NCBI RefSeq assembly: GCF_000719705.1
Contig: NZ_JOHO01000046.1
Span: 1-64,000, forward strand
From: Streptomyces sp. NRRL S-350
GTDB taxonomy: Bacteria > Actinomycetota > Actinomycetes > Streptomycetales > Streptomycetaceae
Length of the DNA stretch: 64,000 nt
Reading direction: 5' to 3'
Part shown: positions 8,793 to 16,336 of the stretch, one piece after another
Layout of the letters: each line of letters opens with the position of its first letter
Position numbering within the stretch: position 1 is the first letter of the stretch
Position numbers and translations under genes: made by a program
Notes under the pieces: model-generated
Seen by the model: the letters and a program-made list of their open reading frames with translations, nothing else
Told to the model about the DNA's origin: nothing
Databases searched by the model: none

Positions 8793-9065
8793 ATGCCTGA
8801 AAGCCCCGTGCGACGTCCCCGACAGCTACCGCCATACCGGGCGGTGGCCGTCGAGCTGGGGCAGGAAATCGAAGAGGGCTTGTACGACTCGAAGCCGTTC
8901 CCTGGAGAGATCGAACTGAGTGCCCGCTTCGGCATGGCCCGGATGACCATTCGTCGCGCGCTGGACGTACTGCGCGAACGGGGTCTGATTACTACGCGTT
9001 GGGGCAAGGGATCGACCGTGGTCCCGCCGGAGGAACGACCGGCCCCTACTCCCGACACGGAGTAG
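8793..9065 (+). CDS. Small GntR-family winged-helix regulator
   Basis: 90 residues forming little more than the GntR DNA-binding domain: YRAVAVELGQEIEEGLYD, then LSARFGMARMTIRRALDVLRERGLITTRWGKGS. There is no effector domain. Compact GntR proteins of this type are common on actinobacterial phages and integrative elements. No good Shine-Dalgarno is visible, and the transcript may be near-leaderless. It probably controls its own promoter and the divergent minus-strand pair through the TGTCTA repeats. Confidence 0.8.
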   Translation: MPESPVRRPRQLPPYRAVAVELGQEIEEGLYDSKPFPGEIELSARFGMARMTIRRALDVLRERGLITTRWGKGSTVVPPEERPAPTPDTE

Positions 9066-9071
9066 GTCAGC

Positions 9072-9353
9072 TCAGCCACTCCATGAACCGCCCGGCTCCG
9101 TGCTGCGCCTCTCAGACTGCGTTCGCTGGCGCCACCGTTCCCCGTCCGGGTGGGCTTCGTCCCGGACTTCGATGCCGGACAGCGGACAGGGTTTGGCAAC
9201 CATGCTGAACGTGCTGTCGTCGTGGTCCGCCAGTCTCCCAGCTTCCACGCGGGTCATCCGGCCACACCATGCGTTCGGGCACTTGAGTGCGGCTATGTCG
9301 CCGGTTCGCTCATTTCGGAGCACACCGATTGCCCAGTTAGTACGGTCGGTCAT
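9072..9353 (-). CDS. Small Cys-containing hypothetical protein
   Basis: A 93-residue protein starting MTDRTNWAIGVLRNERTGDI. CPNAWC and a later CPLSG suggest a possible metal site. It is the last gene of the accessory block and lies beyond a terminator hairpin that follows the methyltransferase gene. GGGGAGG lies only 2 bases before this ATG, so the in-frame ATG at 9368 is an alternative. The family is not recognised. Confidence 0.5.
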   Translation of the reverse strand: MTDRTNWAIGVLRNERTGDIAALKCPNAWCGRMTRVEAGRLADHDDSTFSMVAKPCPLSGIEVRDEAHPDGERWRQRTQSERRSTEPGGSWSG

Positions 9354-9372
9354 TTCCTCCCCAGACATGGCG

Positions 9373-9404
9373 GAGCCCCGCCCAGGCGGACCCGGACGGG
9401 GCTC
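9373..9404 (-). terminator. GC-rich hairpin between methyltransferase and 9353 gene
   Basis: GAGCCCCG and CGGGGCTC arms with the family loop CCCAGG...CCGGA. It is the same design as the copies at 8086 and 26031. It lies immediately downstream of the methyltransferase stop at 9411. Confidence 0.6.
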
Positions 9405-9410
9405 ATCGGC

Positions 9411-10559
9411 TCAGGGCCGGTCGATCGTGGCGGACCACCGCCCGCGGGACAGGTGGATCACCCCGTCAGGGTCGACCTTGGCGTTGCAGCCGAACAGCGG
9501 AAGCCCGCCTTCGACCTCCCGCCAGTTCCGAATCCGCTCCAGGTCGGTCCACAGTCGACGCGGCCCGGACTGGTGGACGATCGGCGGCTCGTAGTGCTCT
9601 GCCTCTGCCCGTGCCCATGATCCATCCGGATGCACGAGATAGGCCGTGCGCTTGCCCGGTCGCTCCTCGAAGTCGATTTCGATGCCGGGCGTCGTGATCG
9701 TGAACATGGACCAGATTTCCCAGTTGTTGCGGATGTCCGCGACCGGGTACCGGAAGGTCTTGACCTCCTCGCCCTCGCCTTCACGAGCGGCCGTGAAGAG
9801 GCTGTTCGAGGCAGGCGGGTACGTGGGACCGTTGCGGGTGACCATGAACCCGGCCCAGTCCCGTTCGATCACGCCCGTGGCTCCGCCGTCCGGGTCCTTC
9901 CAGGCGGTCAGGATCAGTGCGGTGTCCGCGATGGTTGTAACGAGCCGTCCCCCGCGCCGGAGTGCTCGGAGCCAGGAGACCGGTACCGGGCGGGCGGATA
10001 CTGTGGCGATGATCCGGTCGTAGTCACCGGGAAGTGGGTCGGTGGCGTCTTGGGTGTGGAAGGTGGGTTCCAGCCCCATGCCGGCTAGCCGGTCCTTCGC
10101 GGCTTCGACCAGGTAGGGGTCGATGTCCACGCTCGTCACGTGCTGGGAGCCCAAGCGCCGGGCCGTGATCGCGGTCAGCCCGCCGGCGCCGGTGCCGATG
10201 TCGAGCACATCGTGCCCGGCGTTGATCCGGCCGTGTCTGAGCATCTTGATCACGAGCGGTGTGAGCGTGGCGGACGACGTGGGCGAGCCGGTCGGTTGGT
10301 CGTCCGGCTTCGCGTGGTCCGCGTGGAGCCCGGCCACGCTGGTAACCACCGACTCCTTCCCGTAGGCCGCGGTGAGCCACCGGTCCGGGTCGTCCTCCCC
10401 GATCCGCAGCGTCCAGGTTCCGTCTTTCGCCTGCTCCCACCACCGGGGCACCAACTCATGCCGGGGGACGCTGGCGACGGGATTTCGCCACCGGGAGTCC
10501 GGGTCGGTCGACTGGGCGGCAAGGTCAGCCGCCCATCCCTCCCACTGAATGCGTGTCAT
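9411..10559 (-). CDS. PCMT-like SAM methyltransferase of peptide-maturation type
   Basis: 382 residues with a Rossmann methyltransferase core. Motif I is VLDIGTGAGGLTAI (about residues 118-131), followed by VTSVDIDPYLVEAAKDRL and IIATVSARPVPVSWLRALRRGGRLV. The N-terminal SVPRHELVPRWWEQ segment and overall length match protein-isoaspartate-methyltransferase-like enzymes. Related proteins (TgmC-like, FxLD-type) accompany ribosomal peptide maturases in actinobacteria. The C-terminal 130 residues are an added domain. The gene starts 14 bases after the radical SAM gene ends and is probably co-transcribed with it. I infer that it modifies the same substrate. The methyl acceptor is unknown. Confidence 0.75.
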   Translation of the reverse strand: MTRIQWEGWAADLAAQSTDPDSRWRNPVASVPRHELVPRWWEQAKDGTWTLRIGEDDPDRWLTAAYGKESVVTSVAGLHADHAKPDDQPTGSPTSSATLTPLVIKMLRHGRINAGHDVLDIGTGAGGLTAITARRLGSQHVTSVDIDPYLVEAAKDRLAGMGLEPTFHTQDATDPLPGDYDRIIATVSARPVPVSWLRALRRGGRLVTTIADTALILTAWKDPDGGATGVIERDWAGFMVTRNGPTYPPASNSLFTAAREGEGEEVKTFRYPVADIRNNWEIWSMFTITTPGIEIDFEERPGKRTAYLVHPDGSWARAEAEHYEPPIVHQSGPRRLWTDLERIRNWREVEGGLPLFGCNAKVDPDGVIHLSRGRWSATIDRP

Positions 10560-10573
10560 ACCTCAGCAGCCTC

Positions 10574-11659
10574 TCAGTACTTCGGGGCGCACGCCTCGGA
10601 GTTGGCGGGCGAGCAGTCGTTGGAGTCGTTCGGCGGGCACCCGCCCAGCATCACCGGGACCGGCCCCGCGGTGGTGACCTTCGGGACGCACAGCTCCAGC
10701 TCCGAGGGCTTCGGGGCGAAGTAGGCCGGTGCGCACGCCTCGGTGCTGGCGGGGTTGCAGTCGTTCGAGTCGTTCGGCGGGCAGCCGCCCAAGGTGATCG
10801 AGTTGTCCTGGGGCGCGCATCCCGTCGGGGCGCACGAGCTTCCGTCGTTGGGGCCGCACACCTGCGATCGCCGCGGGATGCTGGCCGCGGTCTTCGCCCA
10901 CGTCGGGCCAGCCAGAACGGCCCGGAGCCCGCCCGGGTCCTTGACGTTGCCCGTCGGCAAGAAACGGCCGAGTACACACGGGGCCACGTCGCCGTTCGGC
11001 AGGACGGCCAGCTTCCCGAGTGCGCAGTTCCCGCAGAGCGCGTCCATGGTCGGCTCCTGCCCGCCGGCTGCCCGTCCGACCGCGCGCGCCCCGTCCAGGG
11101 TGACCCGCTGGACTCCCAGCGCCTTCAGCTCCGCAACGGCCAGTTCTTCGAGCTGCCCGTCGTGGCACCGGACGACTCCGGCCCGGATCGGGATGCCGAG
11201 TGCTACCGCCTTCGCGATGTTCGCCCGGGTCTTCTCGTGGCTTCCCGGCTTGTTGGTCACCTTGTCGTGCTCTCCGGCGTTGACGGAGTAGTACGACGTG
11301 CCCAGGGACACCCCGGGCTGCGAGAGCACCGTCCAGCCCTTGGCGCTCACGTGGTACAGGTTGCTGAACACCTCGACCTTGAGCCCGACGGCCAGGGCGT
11401 GGTTCAGCAGCTTGTCCCAGCCGGGGAACGTCGTGGGCTCACCGCCGATGAGCTGCACCCGCCGAACGCCGAGCGCGGCACACTCGTTGATCACCCGCAT
11501 CCAGTCGTCCAGGGTCATGCTGCCGTGGGGCACGGACGGGCTGGACTCGCTGAGGCAGTGTCCGCACGACAGCTGACACTTGTCGGTCAGCTCCAGCTCC
11601 ACATCGGTGGGCACGTCCAGTTCCACGCTGGTCAGTGCGGTGCTCAGGATCGTCGTCAC
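10574..11659 (-). CDS. Radical SAM/SPASM-like protein with three Cys-rich C-terminal repeats
   Basis: A 361-residue radical SAM enzyme. The [4Fe-4S] motif is C28xxxC32xxC35 in LTDKCQLSCGHC, with GGEP at 72-75 for SAM binding. SPASM-like cysteines C209, C212 and C228 lie in LCGNCALGK and NGDVAPCVLGR. After residue 265 the protein carries three related units with the pattern CxPND...CxP...CAP: C268/C276/C281, C293/C301/C309 and C341/C349/C357. The last two are near-identical (GGCPPNDSNDC, EACAP). The chain ends in CAPKY. The units may bind auxiliary clusters or may be a built-in peptide substrate. GTG 11659 has AAGGAG upstream. It is followed by the methyltransferase gene and preceded by a terminator hairpin. 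Confidence 0.85.
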   Translation of the reverse strand: MTTILSTALTSVELDVPTDVELELTDKCQLSCGHCLSESSPSVPHGSMTLDDWMRVINECAALGVRRVQLIGGEPTTFPGWDKLLNHALAVGLKVEVFSNLYHVSAKGWTVLSQPGVSLGTSYYSVNAGEHDKVTNKPGSHEKTRANIAKAVALGIPIRAGVVRCHDGQLEELAVAELKALGVQRVTLDGARAVGRAAGGQEPTMDALCGNCALGKLAVLPNGDVAPCVLGRFLPTGNVKDPGGLRAVLAGPTWAKTAASIPRRSQVCGPNDGSSCAPTGCAPQDNSITLGGCPPNDSNDCNPASTEACAPAYFAPKPSELELCVPKVTTAGPVPVMLGGCPPNDSNDCSPANSEACAPKY

Positions 11660-11695
11660 ATTGTGCTCCTTCCGGGTTGGTGGTTCGGGTAGGAG

Positions 11696-11737
11696 CCCGC
11701 CCCAGACGGATTCCCTGTGTGCTGCGTCTGGGGCGGG
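11696..11737 (-). terminator. Hairpin upstream of the radical SAM gene
   Basis: A 13-bp perfect stem (CCCGCCCCAGACG and CGTCTGGGGCGGG) lies between the 11753 gene and the radical SAM start. It probably ends the upstream transcript. The hairpin before the Nudix gene is closely related. Confidence 0.6.
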
Positions 11738-11752
11738 GGTCTATTTGGCCCG

Positions 11753-12100
11753 TTAGATTCGGGCTCGGGGGAGTCTTCCGGGGCGGTTCTTGCTGTAGCG
11801 GTTCTCCATCGGCACCGGGCCCGCGCACCTGTACGTGCGTTCCACCGGGGTACCGGTGGTGACCAGCCGGATCAGGATCGTTGTGCTCTTGATCGTTCCG
11901 CTTACCGGGTCGGCAGCCTGGTTCCGGCTGACGACCGCCCACCGACGAAACTGACCGTCGAGGAACGATGCACCGGGCGGCGGGAGTTGCAGCCGTAGAA
12001 CGCACTTGTCGGGCTGCGGGCACTGGCATGTGGTGCTGTTCCCGACCGTGCGCACCACGTTCTCTAACGGCCCCGTGCCGGGGCGTTTCCTCGCTGCCAC
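11753..12100 (-). CDS. Hypothetical protein, accessory region
   Basis: 115 residues, GTG start three bases after the stop of the preceding gene, which implies coupling. TTCQCPQPDKC and YRCAGP contain four of the cysteines. The C-terminus is basic (NRPGRLPRARI). I do not recognise it. A plus-strand frame overlaps it but has no operon context. Confidence 0.5.
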   Translation of the reverse strand: MAARKRPGTGPLENVVRTVGNSTTCQCPQPDKCVLRLQLPPPGASFLDGQFRRWAVVSRNQAADPVSGTIKSTTILIRLVTTGTPVERTYRCAGPVPMENRYSKNRPGRLPRARI

Positions 12101-12103
12101 GGA

Positions 12104-12436
12104 TCAGCCGGCGGGGCGGTAGGTCACGGTGACGTCCGCCCAGGTGTGCGGGCCTCCGTACGTCCACCTGCCACGCTGCATCGCGACGGCCTTCCCATGG
12201 CGGAGAAGGATCTCGCCGAAGTCGGCCATCTCGGGCGGGATCTCCAGCGACCACCACCGCCGTGCCCCTTCGGAGATCAACCACGCGGCCAACCGCTCGA
12301 ACTCGTGCATGGCAGCGTTCCCGGTGACGTTCGACGCCCCGGGTGTGACTCCGGGGATACCGGGCTGACCCCGGAACCGGTACTCAGCGCGCCAGGACTT
12401 CCCTTCGGGGTTGAAGCCACCGCCGGACGTCTCCAT
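12104..12436 (-). CDS. Hypothetical protein coupled to the Nudix gene
   Basis: 110 residues from METSGGGFNPEG to TVTYRPAG. The ATG shares its A with the TGA of the Nudix gene (TGATG), so it is translationally coupled. A helical middle (EFERLAAWLISEGARRWWSLEIPPEMADFGEI by composition) and a strand-rich end suggest a small globular protein. The family is not recognised. Confidence 0.55.
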   Translation of the reverse strand: METSGGGFNPEGKSWRAEYRFRGQPGIPGVTPGASNVTGNAAMHEFERLAAWLISEGARRWWSLEIPPEMADFGEILLRHGKAVAMQRGRWTYGGPHTWADVTVTYRPAG

Positions 12437-12939
12437 CACGCGACGTGGCGCGCGCCCGCCGGCTGCCCGATGTACAGAAGGGGCTGCCTCAATCCGGCCT
12501 CCGCGTGGTCGACGGCGATTCGGATGCGCGCCGCCATGTAGGGCGCCGTGTGGTCGTCCAGCTCGTCCAGGGAGACCCACACGAGCGCCTTGATCTCCTC
12601 GCTGGCCCCAACGGGAATGCTCAGCCGAGCCTTCTCCGCGTCGGTGACAAACCCGCCGTCACAGATGAAGTTGAAGCCCTCGACAGCGCCCGTGTTGGGG
12701 TTCGCCGGGATCTGGTCCACACCCAGGTGGAAGGCGATCACCCTGGACAGGCCGGTCTCCTCGGCGAGTTCGCGCGCCGCACCGTCGGCCACCTGTTCGC
12801 CCTGGTGAACCGCGCCGCCGGGGAGCTGTGCACCCTCCCGGTAGGTCGTCTCCTCCAGAAGAACGCGCCCTTCTCCGTCCCTGATCAAGACCAGGGCTCC
12901 GATCCGGCGGGCGGGCTGCTGCTGAATGTCCTTGTGCAT
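12436..12939 (-). CDS. Nudix hydrolase
   Basis: 167 residues with a canonical Nudix box, GAVHQGEQVADGAARELAEE followed by TGL, matching Gx5Ex7REUxEExGU. Nudix enzymes hydrolyse nucleoside diphosphates linked to another moiety. The substrate here cannot be told. I start at ATG 12939 (MHKDIQQQPARRIGALVLI). A longer frame to 13212 runs through the hairpin cluster and looks non-coding. It heads a three-gene coupled set on the minus strand. Confidence 0.85.
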   Translation of the reverse strand: MHKDIQQQPARRIGALVLIRDGEGRVLLEETTYREGAQLPGGAVHQGEQVADGAARELAEETGLSRVIAFHLGVDQIPANPNTGAVEGFNFICDGGFVTDAEKARLSIPVGASEEIKALVWVSLDELDDHTAPYMAARIRIAVDHAEAGLRQPLLYIGQPAGARHVA

Positions 12940-12973
12940 CGATGGAGTTCCCGTCGATAGTGGTCGTGATGGA

Positions 12974-13021
12974 CCCGCCCCGACTCGAAACACTTTGGAC
13001 GGTCGATCGAGTCGGGGCGGG
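12974..13021 (-). terminator. 15-bp-stem hairpin before the Nudix gene
   Basis: CCCGCCCCGACTCGA pairs with TCGAGTCGGGGCGGG over an 18-base loop. Its sequence resembles the hairpin at 11696. It lies 35 bases upstream of the Nudix start codon. Confidence 0.55.
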
Positions 13022-13031
13022 GGTCTGAGTA

Positions 13032-13074
13032 GCCGGTCCCCCGGTTGTTTGTCAGAACGCCCAGGGGGACCGGC
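13032..13074. repeat. Inverted repeat GCCGGTCCCCC / GGGGGACCGGC
   Basis: An 11-bp perfect stem with a 21-base loop, second in the hairpin cluster upstream of the Nudix gene. Role unknown. Confidence 0.5.
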
Positions 13075-13140
13075 GCCCGCCCCAGGGTGGCCGGGCTCGG
13101 ACCAGGAGACCCATAGCCCCAGGACGGGGGTCTTGAAGTG

Positions 13141-13180
13141 GTCCGCCCGCCCGTACGGGGGTTGTGATGCACGGGCGGAC
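13141..13180. repeat. Inverted repeat GTCCGCCCG / CGGGCGGAC
   Basis: A 9-bp perfect stem in the hairpin cluster, enclosing a smaller CCCGTACGGG palindrome. Role unknown. Confidence 0.5.
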
Positions 13181-13253
13181 GAGACCACGGATCCCGTACC
13201 GGTGTAGCCCACCGTTTTCAGCCCCGAGGCGGGGTACGGGAGTTGGAGCCCAT

Positions 13254-13289
13254 CCCGCCCGGGGTCCTGTCACGTGACGTCCGGGCGGG
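13254..13289 (-). terminator. Hairpin after the 13307 gene
   Basis: CCCGCCCGG pairs with CCGGGCGGG around a loop that itself contains the palindrome GTCACGTGAC. It lies just downstream of the stop of the 13307-13816 gene. Confidence 0.55.
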
Positions 13290-13306
13290 ACGGGAGTCTG
13301 TAGGTG

Positions 13307-13816
13307 TTACTCGGGCCTCTTCGGCTGTTCGATCCGGCGGAGCCCCCCGGATTCGTCCGTGACGATCACGACAAGCGGCGCGTCGTCAGGGATGAACAGC
13401 TCGTCACGAACAAGATCAGTAATGACCCTCTCGTACTGCTGCTCCATGTCGTCCGTCGAGACGAACGGACAGGACAGCGCCCCTTTGATCTCCAGCTCGT
13501 AGCCCTCCGCCGGGACGACTTCCACGTTGACTTCGCGCGGCGCCGCGGCCACCATCTGCGCTCGTTCCTTGGGAGGGTCTGCCCGGTGCTTGGGGGCCGC
13601 CGGCAGTCCCAGGCGACGCCGGTCAAGCTCCGCGCGAAGTTCCAGATGTCGGGGGGTCATCTGGGTGCGTTCGTCGCGGATGATCTCTCGTCGTCTCGGG
13701 CTGAACATCGTTACCGGCCACATGAACTGGATGTGCAGACCCCAGAGCATCTGAGCCGTAATCACCGGCCGGGTGATCCGGTGGAGCCACAGTCGGCCCC
13801 AGGACTGGACCGTCAC
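13307..13816 (-). CDS. Hypothetical protein, accessory region
   Basis: 169 residues from VTVQSWGRLWLHRI. GTG 13816 overlaps the TGA of the upstream zinc-ribbon gene (GTGTGA), so the two are translationally coupled and this start is preferred. A short hydrophobic stretch near the N-terminus (ITAQMLWGLHIQFMWPVTMF) is followed by a basic, helical region (RRREIIRDERTQ). An acidic C-terminal domain ends in LVVIVTDESGGLRRIEQPKRPE. Function unknown. Confidence 0.55.
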   Translation of the reverse strand: MTVQSWGRLWLHRITRPVITAQMLWGLHIQFMWPVTMFSPRRREIIRDERTQMTPRHLELRAELDRRRLGLPAAPKHRADPPKERAQMVAAAPREVNVEVVPAEGYELEIKGALSCPFVSTDDMEQQYERVITDLVRDELFIPDDAPLVVIVTDESGGLRRIEQPKRPE

Positions 13817-14049
13817 ACCGCGGCCGGGGCGGGCACGCGGGTGAGCCGCTTTCGGCCGCAGACCTGAACGGCGGGCTCCTCCGGGTGCGTCTTCAGGTAG
13901 TCCGGCGGCAGAAGGAACCCGAACCTCCGGCACTCACACTTCCAGGTGCGGACGCCATCCGGCTCCGGCGGGTCGGGTCGGATCTGCTCACCGCACGGGC
14001 ACCGGTCGGGCTGCGTGGGCAGCTTCGGCGGCTCCGGCGACTCACTCAT
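13813..14049 (-). CDS. Small zinc-ribbon-like protein
   Basis: 78 residues. CPCGEQI and WKCECRRF give a CxC...CxC arrangement suited to zinc binding. ATG 14049 has GGAAGG 8 bases upstream. The in-frame GTG at 14058 is less well placed. It is coupled to the following gene by a 4-base overlap. Family unknown. Confidence 0.55.
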   Translation of the reverse strand: MSESPEPPKLPTQPDRCPCGEQIRPDPPEPDGVRTWKCECRRFGFLLPPDYLKTHPEEPAVQVCGRKRLTRVPAPAAV

Positions 14050-14112
14050 TAAGCGCACCTTCCTCTGTCGGAAATTGACCTCTTCGCGGTAGTGCGGGGT
14101 AGACGAACGGCC

Positions 14113-14337
14113 CTACTCGGACGTCGGGGGGATCGATCCCTTCGGCGCGCCAGCGGGGTTGGCGTACTCCAGGTCCGGCGACGGGGGTCGGACGTTCTCC
14201 GGGTCCGTCGTCCACTCGATCCCGCCGCCGGGCGGTCTCAGGTAGACCTCTCCGCCAACCGTGCCTCGGTACTCGCCCACCTGTCGGGAGTGCGTGTCGA
14301 GAACGAGATCCCCAACCTGGGGCGTGAACACGTCCAT
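14113..14337 (-). CDS. Small hypothetical protein divergent from the XRE-DUF397 gene
   Basis: 74 residues beginning MDVFTPQVGDLVLDTHSRQV. The pattern of a short beta-rich N-terminal part followed by a Pro-rich tail is common among small streptomycete proteins beside XRE/DUF397 genes. Function unknown. The divergent gap of about 95 bp to the plus-strand regulator probably holds both promoters. Confidence 0.6.
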   Translation of the reverse strand: MDVFTPQVGDLVLDTHSRQVGEYRGTVGGEVYLRPPGGGIEWTTDPENVRPPSPDLEYANPAGAPKGSIPPTSE

Positions 14338-14433
14338 GCCGGTGCCTCTCGGTCGGCGTTGTGCTGTGACCAGATAACGACAGCGGGTGGCCGGTTGGGT
14401 ATACCTGACGGAGAGACAAAAGATCTGTCCACA

Positions 14434-15525
14434 ATGAGCGGTGGTGGTGACGTGGCAGGTAGGCCGGCGCCGAAGTGGCGGCTCACACCGGAGTCATTCG
14501 CATGGCTTCTTCAAGACCATCGGCAGCGTGCGGGGCTTCGTACGGCAGCCGCGCTGTCCACGGCGTTGGGGCTGCACCCAAGCTACGGGTCCAAGTTCGA
14601 GCGCTTGCAGCGGCAGCCCACCAGGGACTACGCCGAACGCTGCGACAAGCTGTTCGGGACGGGCACGCAACTTGCAGACGCTTGGGACGCTGTCGACTGG
14701 GCCTCGATGCCAAGCCGCCCCGATCGATTCAGGTTCTTCACTGACCTCGAAGCACGGGCCACCCAGGTACGGGAGTACGACACGGCCCGAATCTCAGGGC
14801 TGTTGCAGACTCCAGCGTACGCGCGGGCGCTGTACAGGTTCGTTCAGCCCGACGTCGACTCCACCGTGATCGAGCACGACGTTCAGTCCCGAATGGAACG
14901 GCAGACACGGTTCCTGGCTCCCGGCGGTCCGTTCCTGGTTGTCGTGCTAAACGAAGCCGTGATCCGGCAACACGTCGGGGGCCGCGAAGTGATGTTCCAC
15001 CAGCTACAGCACTTGATCGACATCCCGAAGCGACATCCGAACATCGTGGTTCAAGTGGCCCCCTTCGAGTTGGGCGAACGCACCGGCGTGTCCGGCGGCT
15101 TCACCCTGCTCGAACTGCCAGACGGGGAACGTTGGGCTTACTCGGAGTCCATGAGCCGGGGTCACGCGGTGAGTGATCCGGCAACGATAGAGATGCAGAT
15201 CCGGGCCTATGATCGCCTTCGAGCAGACGCCCTGTCGGCCACGGAAACCGCCTGCCTGATCGCCAGCGTTAAGAGGGAGTTCGTCAACATGACAACCGGT
15301 CCTACCGTGATCCACTGGAACGCCCCGCGCGAGTGGAAGACCGCTTCTTACTCTCAGGGCGACGGCGGTCAGTGCGTGGAAGTCGCGCCCAGCGCCGCCC
15401 AGGTCGAAGGTGTCGTGCCCGTCCGGGACAGCAAGGACCGGAGCGGCCCGGAGCTCACCATCTCCCCGGCCGGATGGTCGGCCTTCGTCGCCGGGATCAA
15501 GGCTGGCGAGTTTCCGACGCTCTGA
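14434..15525 (+). CDS. XRE-family regulator with DUF5753 and fused DUF397
   Basis: 363 residues. An N-terminal helix-turn-helix (about residues 20-75, AGLRTAAALSTALGLHPSYGSKFE) is followed by a DUF5753 ligand/partner domain (about 95-275: EYDTARISGLLQTPAYARAL, VVLNEAVIRQHVG, VQVAPFELGERTG). The last 70 residues form a DUF397 domain (WKTASYSQGDGGQCVEVA, VPVRDSKDRSGPELTISPAGW). In streptomycetes these are normally two adjacent genes, as in the WhiJ/BldB-type pairs. Here MTTGPT still marks the old junction. Such pairs act in development or as toxin-antitoxin-like modules. It may be a lysogeny-expressed accessory gene. Confidence 0.85.
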   Translation: MSGGGDVAGRPAPKWRLTPESFAWLLQDHRQRAGLRTAAALSTALGLHPSYGSKFERLQRQPTRDYAERCDKLFGTGTQLADAWDAVDWASMPSRPDRFRFFTDLEARATQVREYDTARISGLLQTPAYARALYRFVQPDVDSTVIEHDVQSRMERQTRFLAPGGPFLVVVLNEAVIRQHVGGREVMFHQLQHLIDIPKRHPNIVVQVAPFELGERTGVSGGFTLLELPDGERWAYSESMSRGHAVSDPATIEMQIRAYDRLRADALSATETACLIASVKREFVNMTTGPTVIHWNAPREWKTASYSQGDGGQCVEVAPSAAQVEGVVPVRDSKDRSGPELTISPAGWSAFVAGIKAGEFPTL

Positions 15526-15540
15526 GCCCGAGCACGCGAA

Positions 15541-15570
15541 AGACCCCGGAGCACCATGGCTCCGGGGTCT
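15541..15570 (+). terminator. Intrinsic terminator after the XRE-DUF397 gene
   Basis: AGACCCCGGAGC pairs with GCTCCGGGGTCT, a 12-bp stem with a six-base loop, 16 bases after the stop codon. Confidence 0.75.
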
Positions 15571-15658
15571 TCAGCAATAGGTCCCTCCGTCACTGCGGCC
15601 CCCGTGCAAGGGGTCTCGTACATCGCATGGCGGGCATTCCCTTCGTCGGCGGCCGCGG

Positions 15659-16000
15659 CTAGGCAGCCTGCTCCTGGCTCCCCTCCCAGATCACCCAGGG
15701 GGCATCCGTTGGCACCCACCGGCCGGTCTCGTCGGAGACCCGCCACTCGTGGATGCCGATCACGCTGCCGGTTCGCACAGACCGGGCCACGAGTCGGAAG
15801 CGTCCCCTGTCGGTCGGCAGAAAGCGCGCGGTGGTAGCGCTGTAGACGTACAGCGCCCGTACTAGCTCGTCGGGTGTGTAGATGTAGTCAGGTTCGGTCG
15901 GGAAGTCCGGCCCCGCCGGCCGCCAAGCCAGATGGTGCCGGTCGACCTTCACGAAGGTCTCCGTTCGAATCTCGACTGTTGGCCTGTTCCCCCTGGTCAT
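15659..16000 (-). CDS. Hypothetical phage protein
   Basis: 113 residues starting MTRGNRPTVEIRTETF. It is convergent with the XRE-DUF397 gene. The composition is balanced and Trp/Arg-containing (HEWRVSDETGRW, APWVIWEGSQEQAA), and codon use looks real. No motif that I recognise. Confidence 0.55.
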   Translation of the reverse strand: MTRGNRPTVEIRTETFVKVDRHHLAWRPAGPDFPTEPDYIYTPDELVRALYVYSATTARFLPTDRGRFRLVARSVRTGSVIGIHEWRVSDETGRWVPTDAPWVIWEGSQEQAA

Positions 16001-16288
16001 AATGCGCTAAGCCACCCCCGCCGCTCGTTTCCTCGGGATGTCGTTCGAACAACTGAACGAACGTACACCCTGTAACTGACACTTGGCTATGGGTTAGTAG
16101 GCACGGAAAAAGCCCAGGTCACAGGCCTTGACAGCGACCCCCCTGACGCCGCGTCGGACACTACTTCATTACCTATGTAGACGCACGGCTTTACCAAAGG
16201 TTGTGTAAGCGTTTCTGTGAATTGCCTGAGAGAAGCCCGAGAACATCTGTTTTGTGCACGACACTGGTATAGGCCAGGAACGCAAAAT

Positions 16289-16310
16289 GCCCCCTGCCGA
16301 AGCAGGGGGC
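16289..16310 (-). terminator. Terminator of the early operon
   Basis: GCCCCCTGC, CGAA tetraloop, GCAGGGGGC. It lies just past the last early gene (16337) on the minus strand and beside palindrome copy 1. Confidence 0.7.
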
Positions 16311-16313
16311 GAG

Positions 16314-16335
16314 TCACGGATCACGTAATCCGTGA
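16314..16335. repeat. Palindrome family, copy 1 (one mismatch)
   Basis: CACGGATCACGTAATCCGTG centre. It has one mismatch from the family consensus CACGGATTACGTAATCCGTG and lies between the early-operon terminator and the 16337 stop. Confidence 0.85.
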
Positions 16336-16336
16336 G

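Larger units (their letters stand above)
12940..13306. other. Intergenic cluster of GC-rich inverted repeats
   Basis: About 365 bp without a convincing gene. Four strong inverted repeats stand at 12974-13021, 13032-13074, 13141-13180 and 13254-13289, with a weaker one near 13108-13132. The first and last look like terminators. The middle ones are unexplained. Confidence 0.55.
16001..16336. other. Gene-free gap at the accessory/core boundary
   Basis: About 335 bp with lower GC than its surroundings. It holds a GTTCG...CGAAC inverted repeat near 16046-16065 upstream of the 16000 gene, a terminator at 16289-16310 and palindrome copy 1. The open frames across it look non-coding. Confidence 0.5.
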
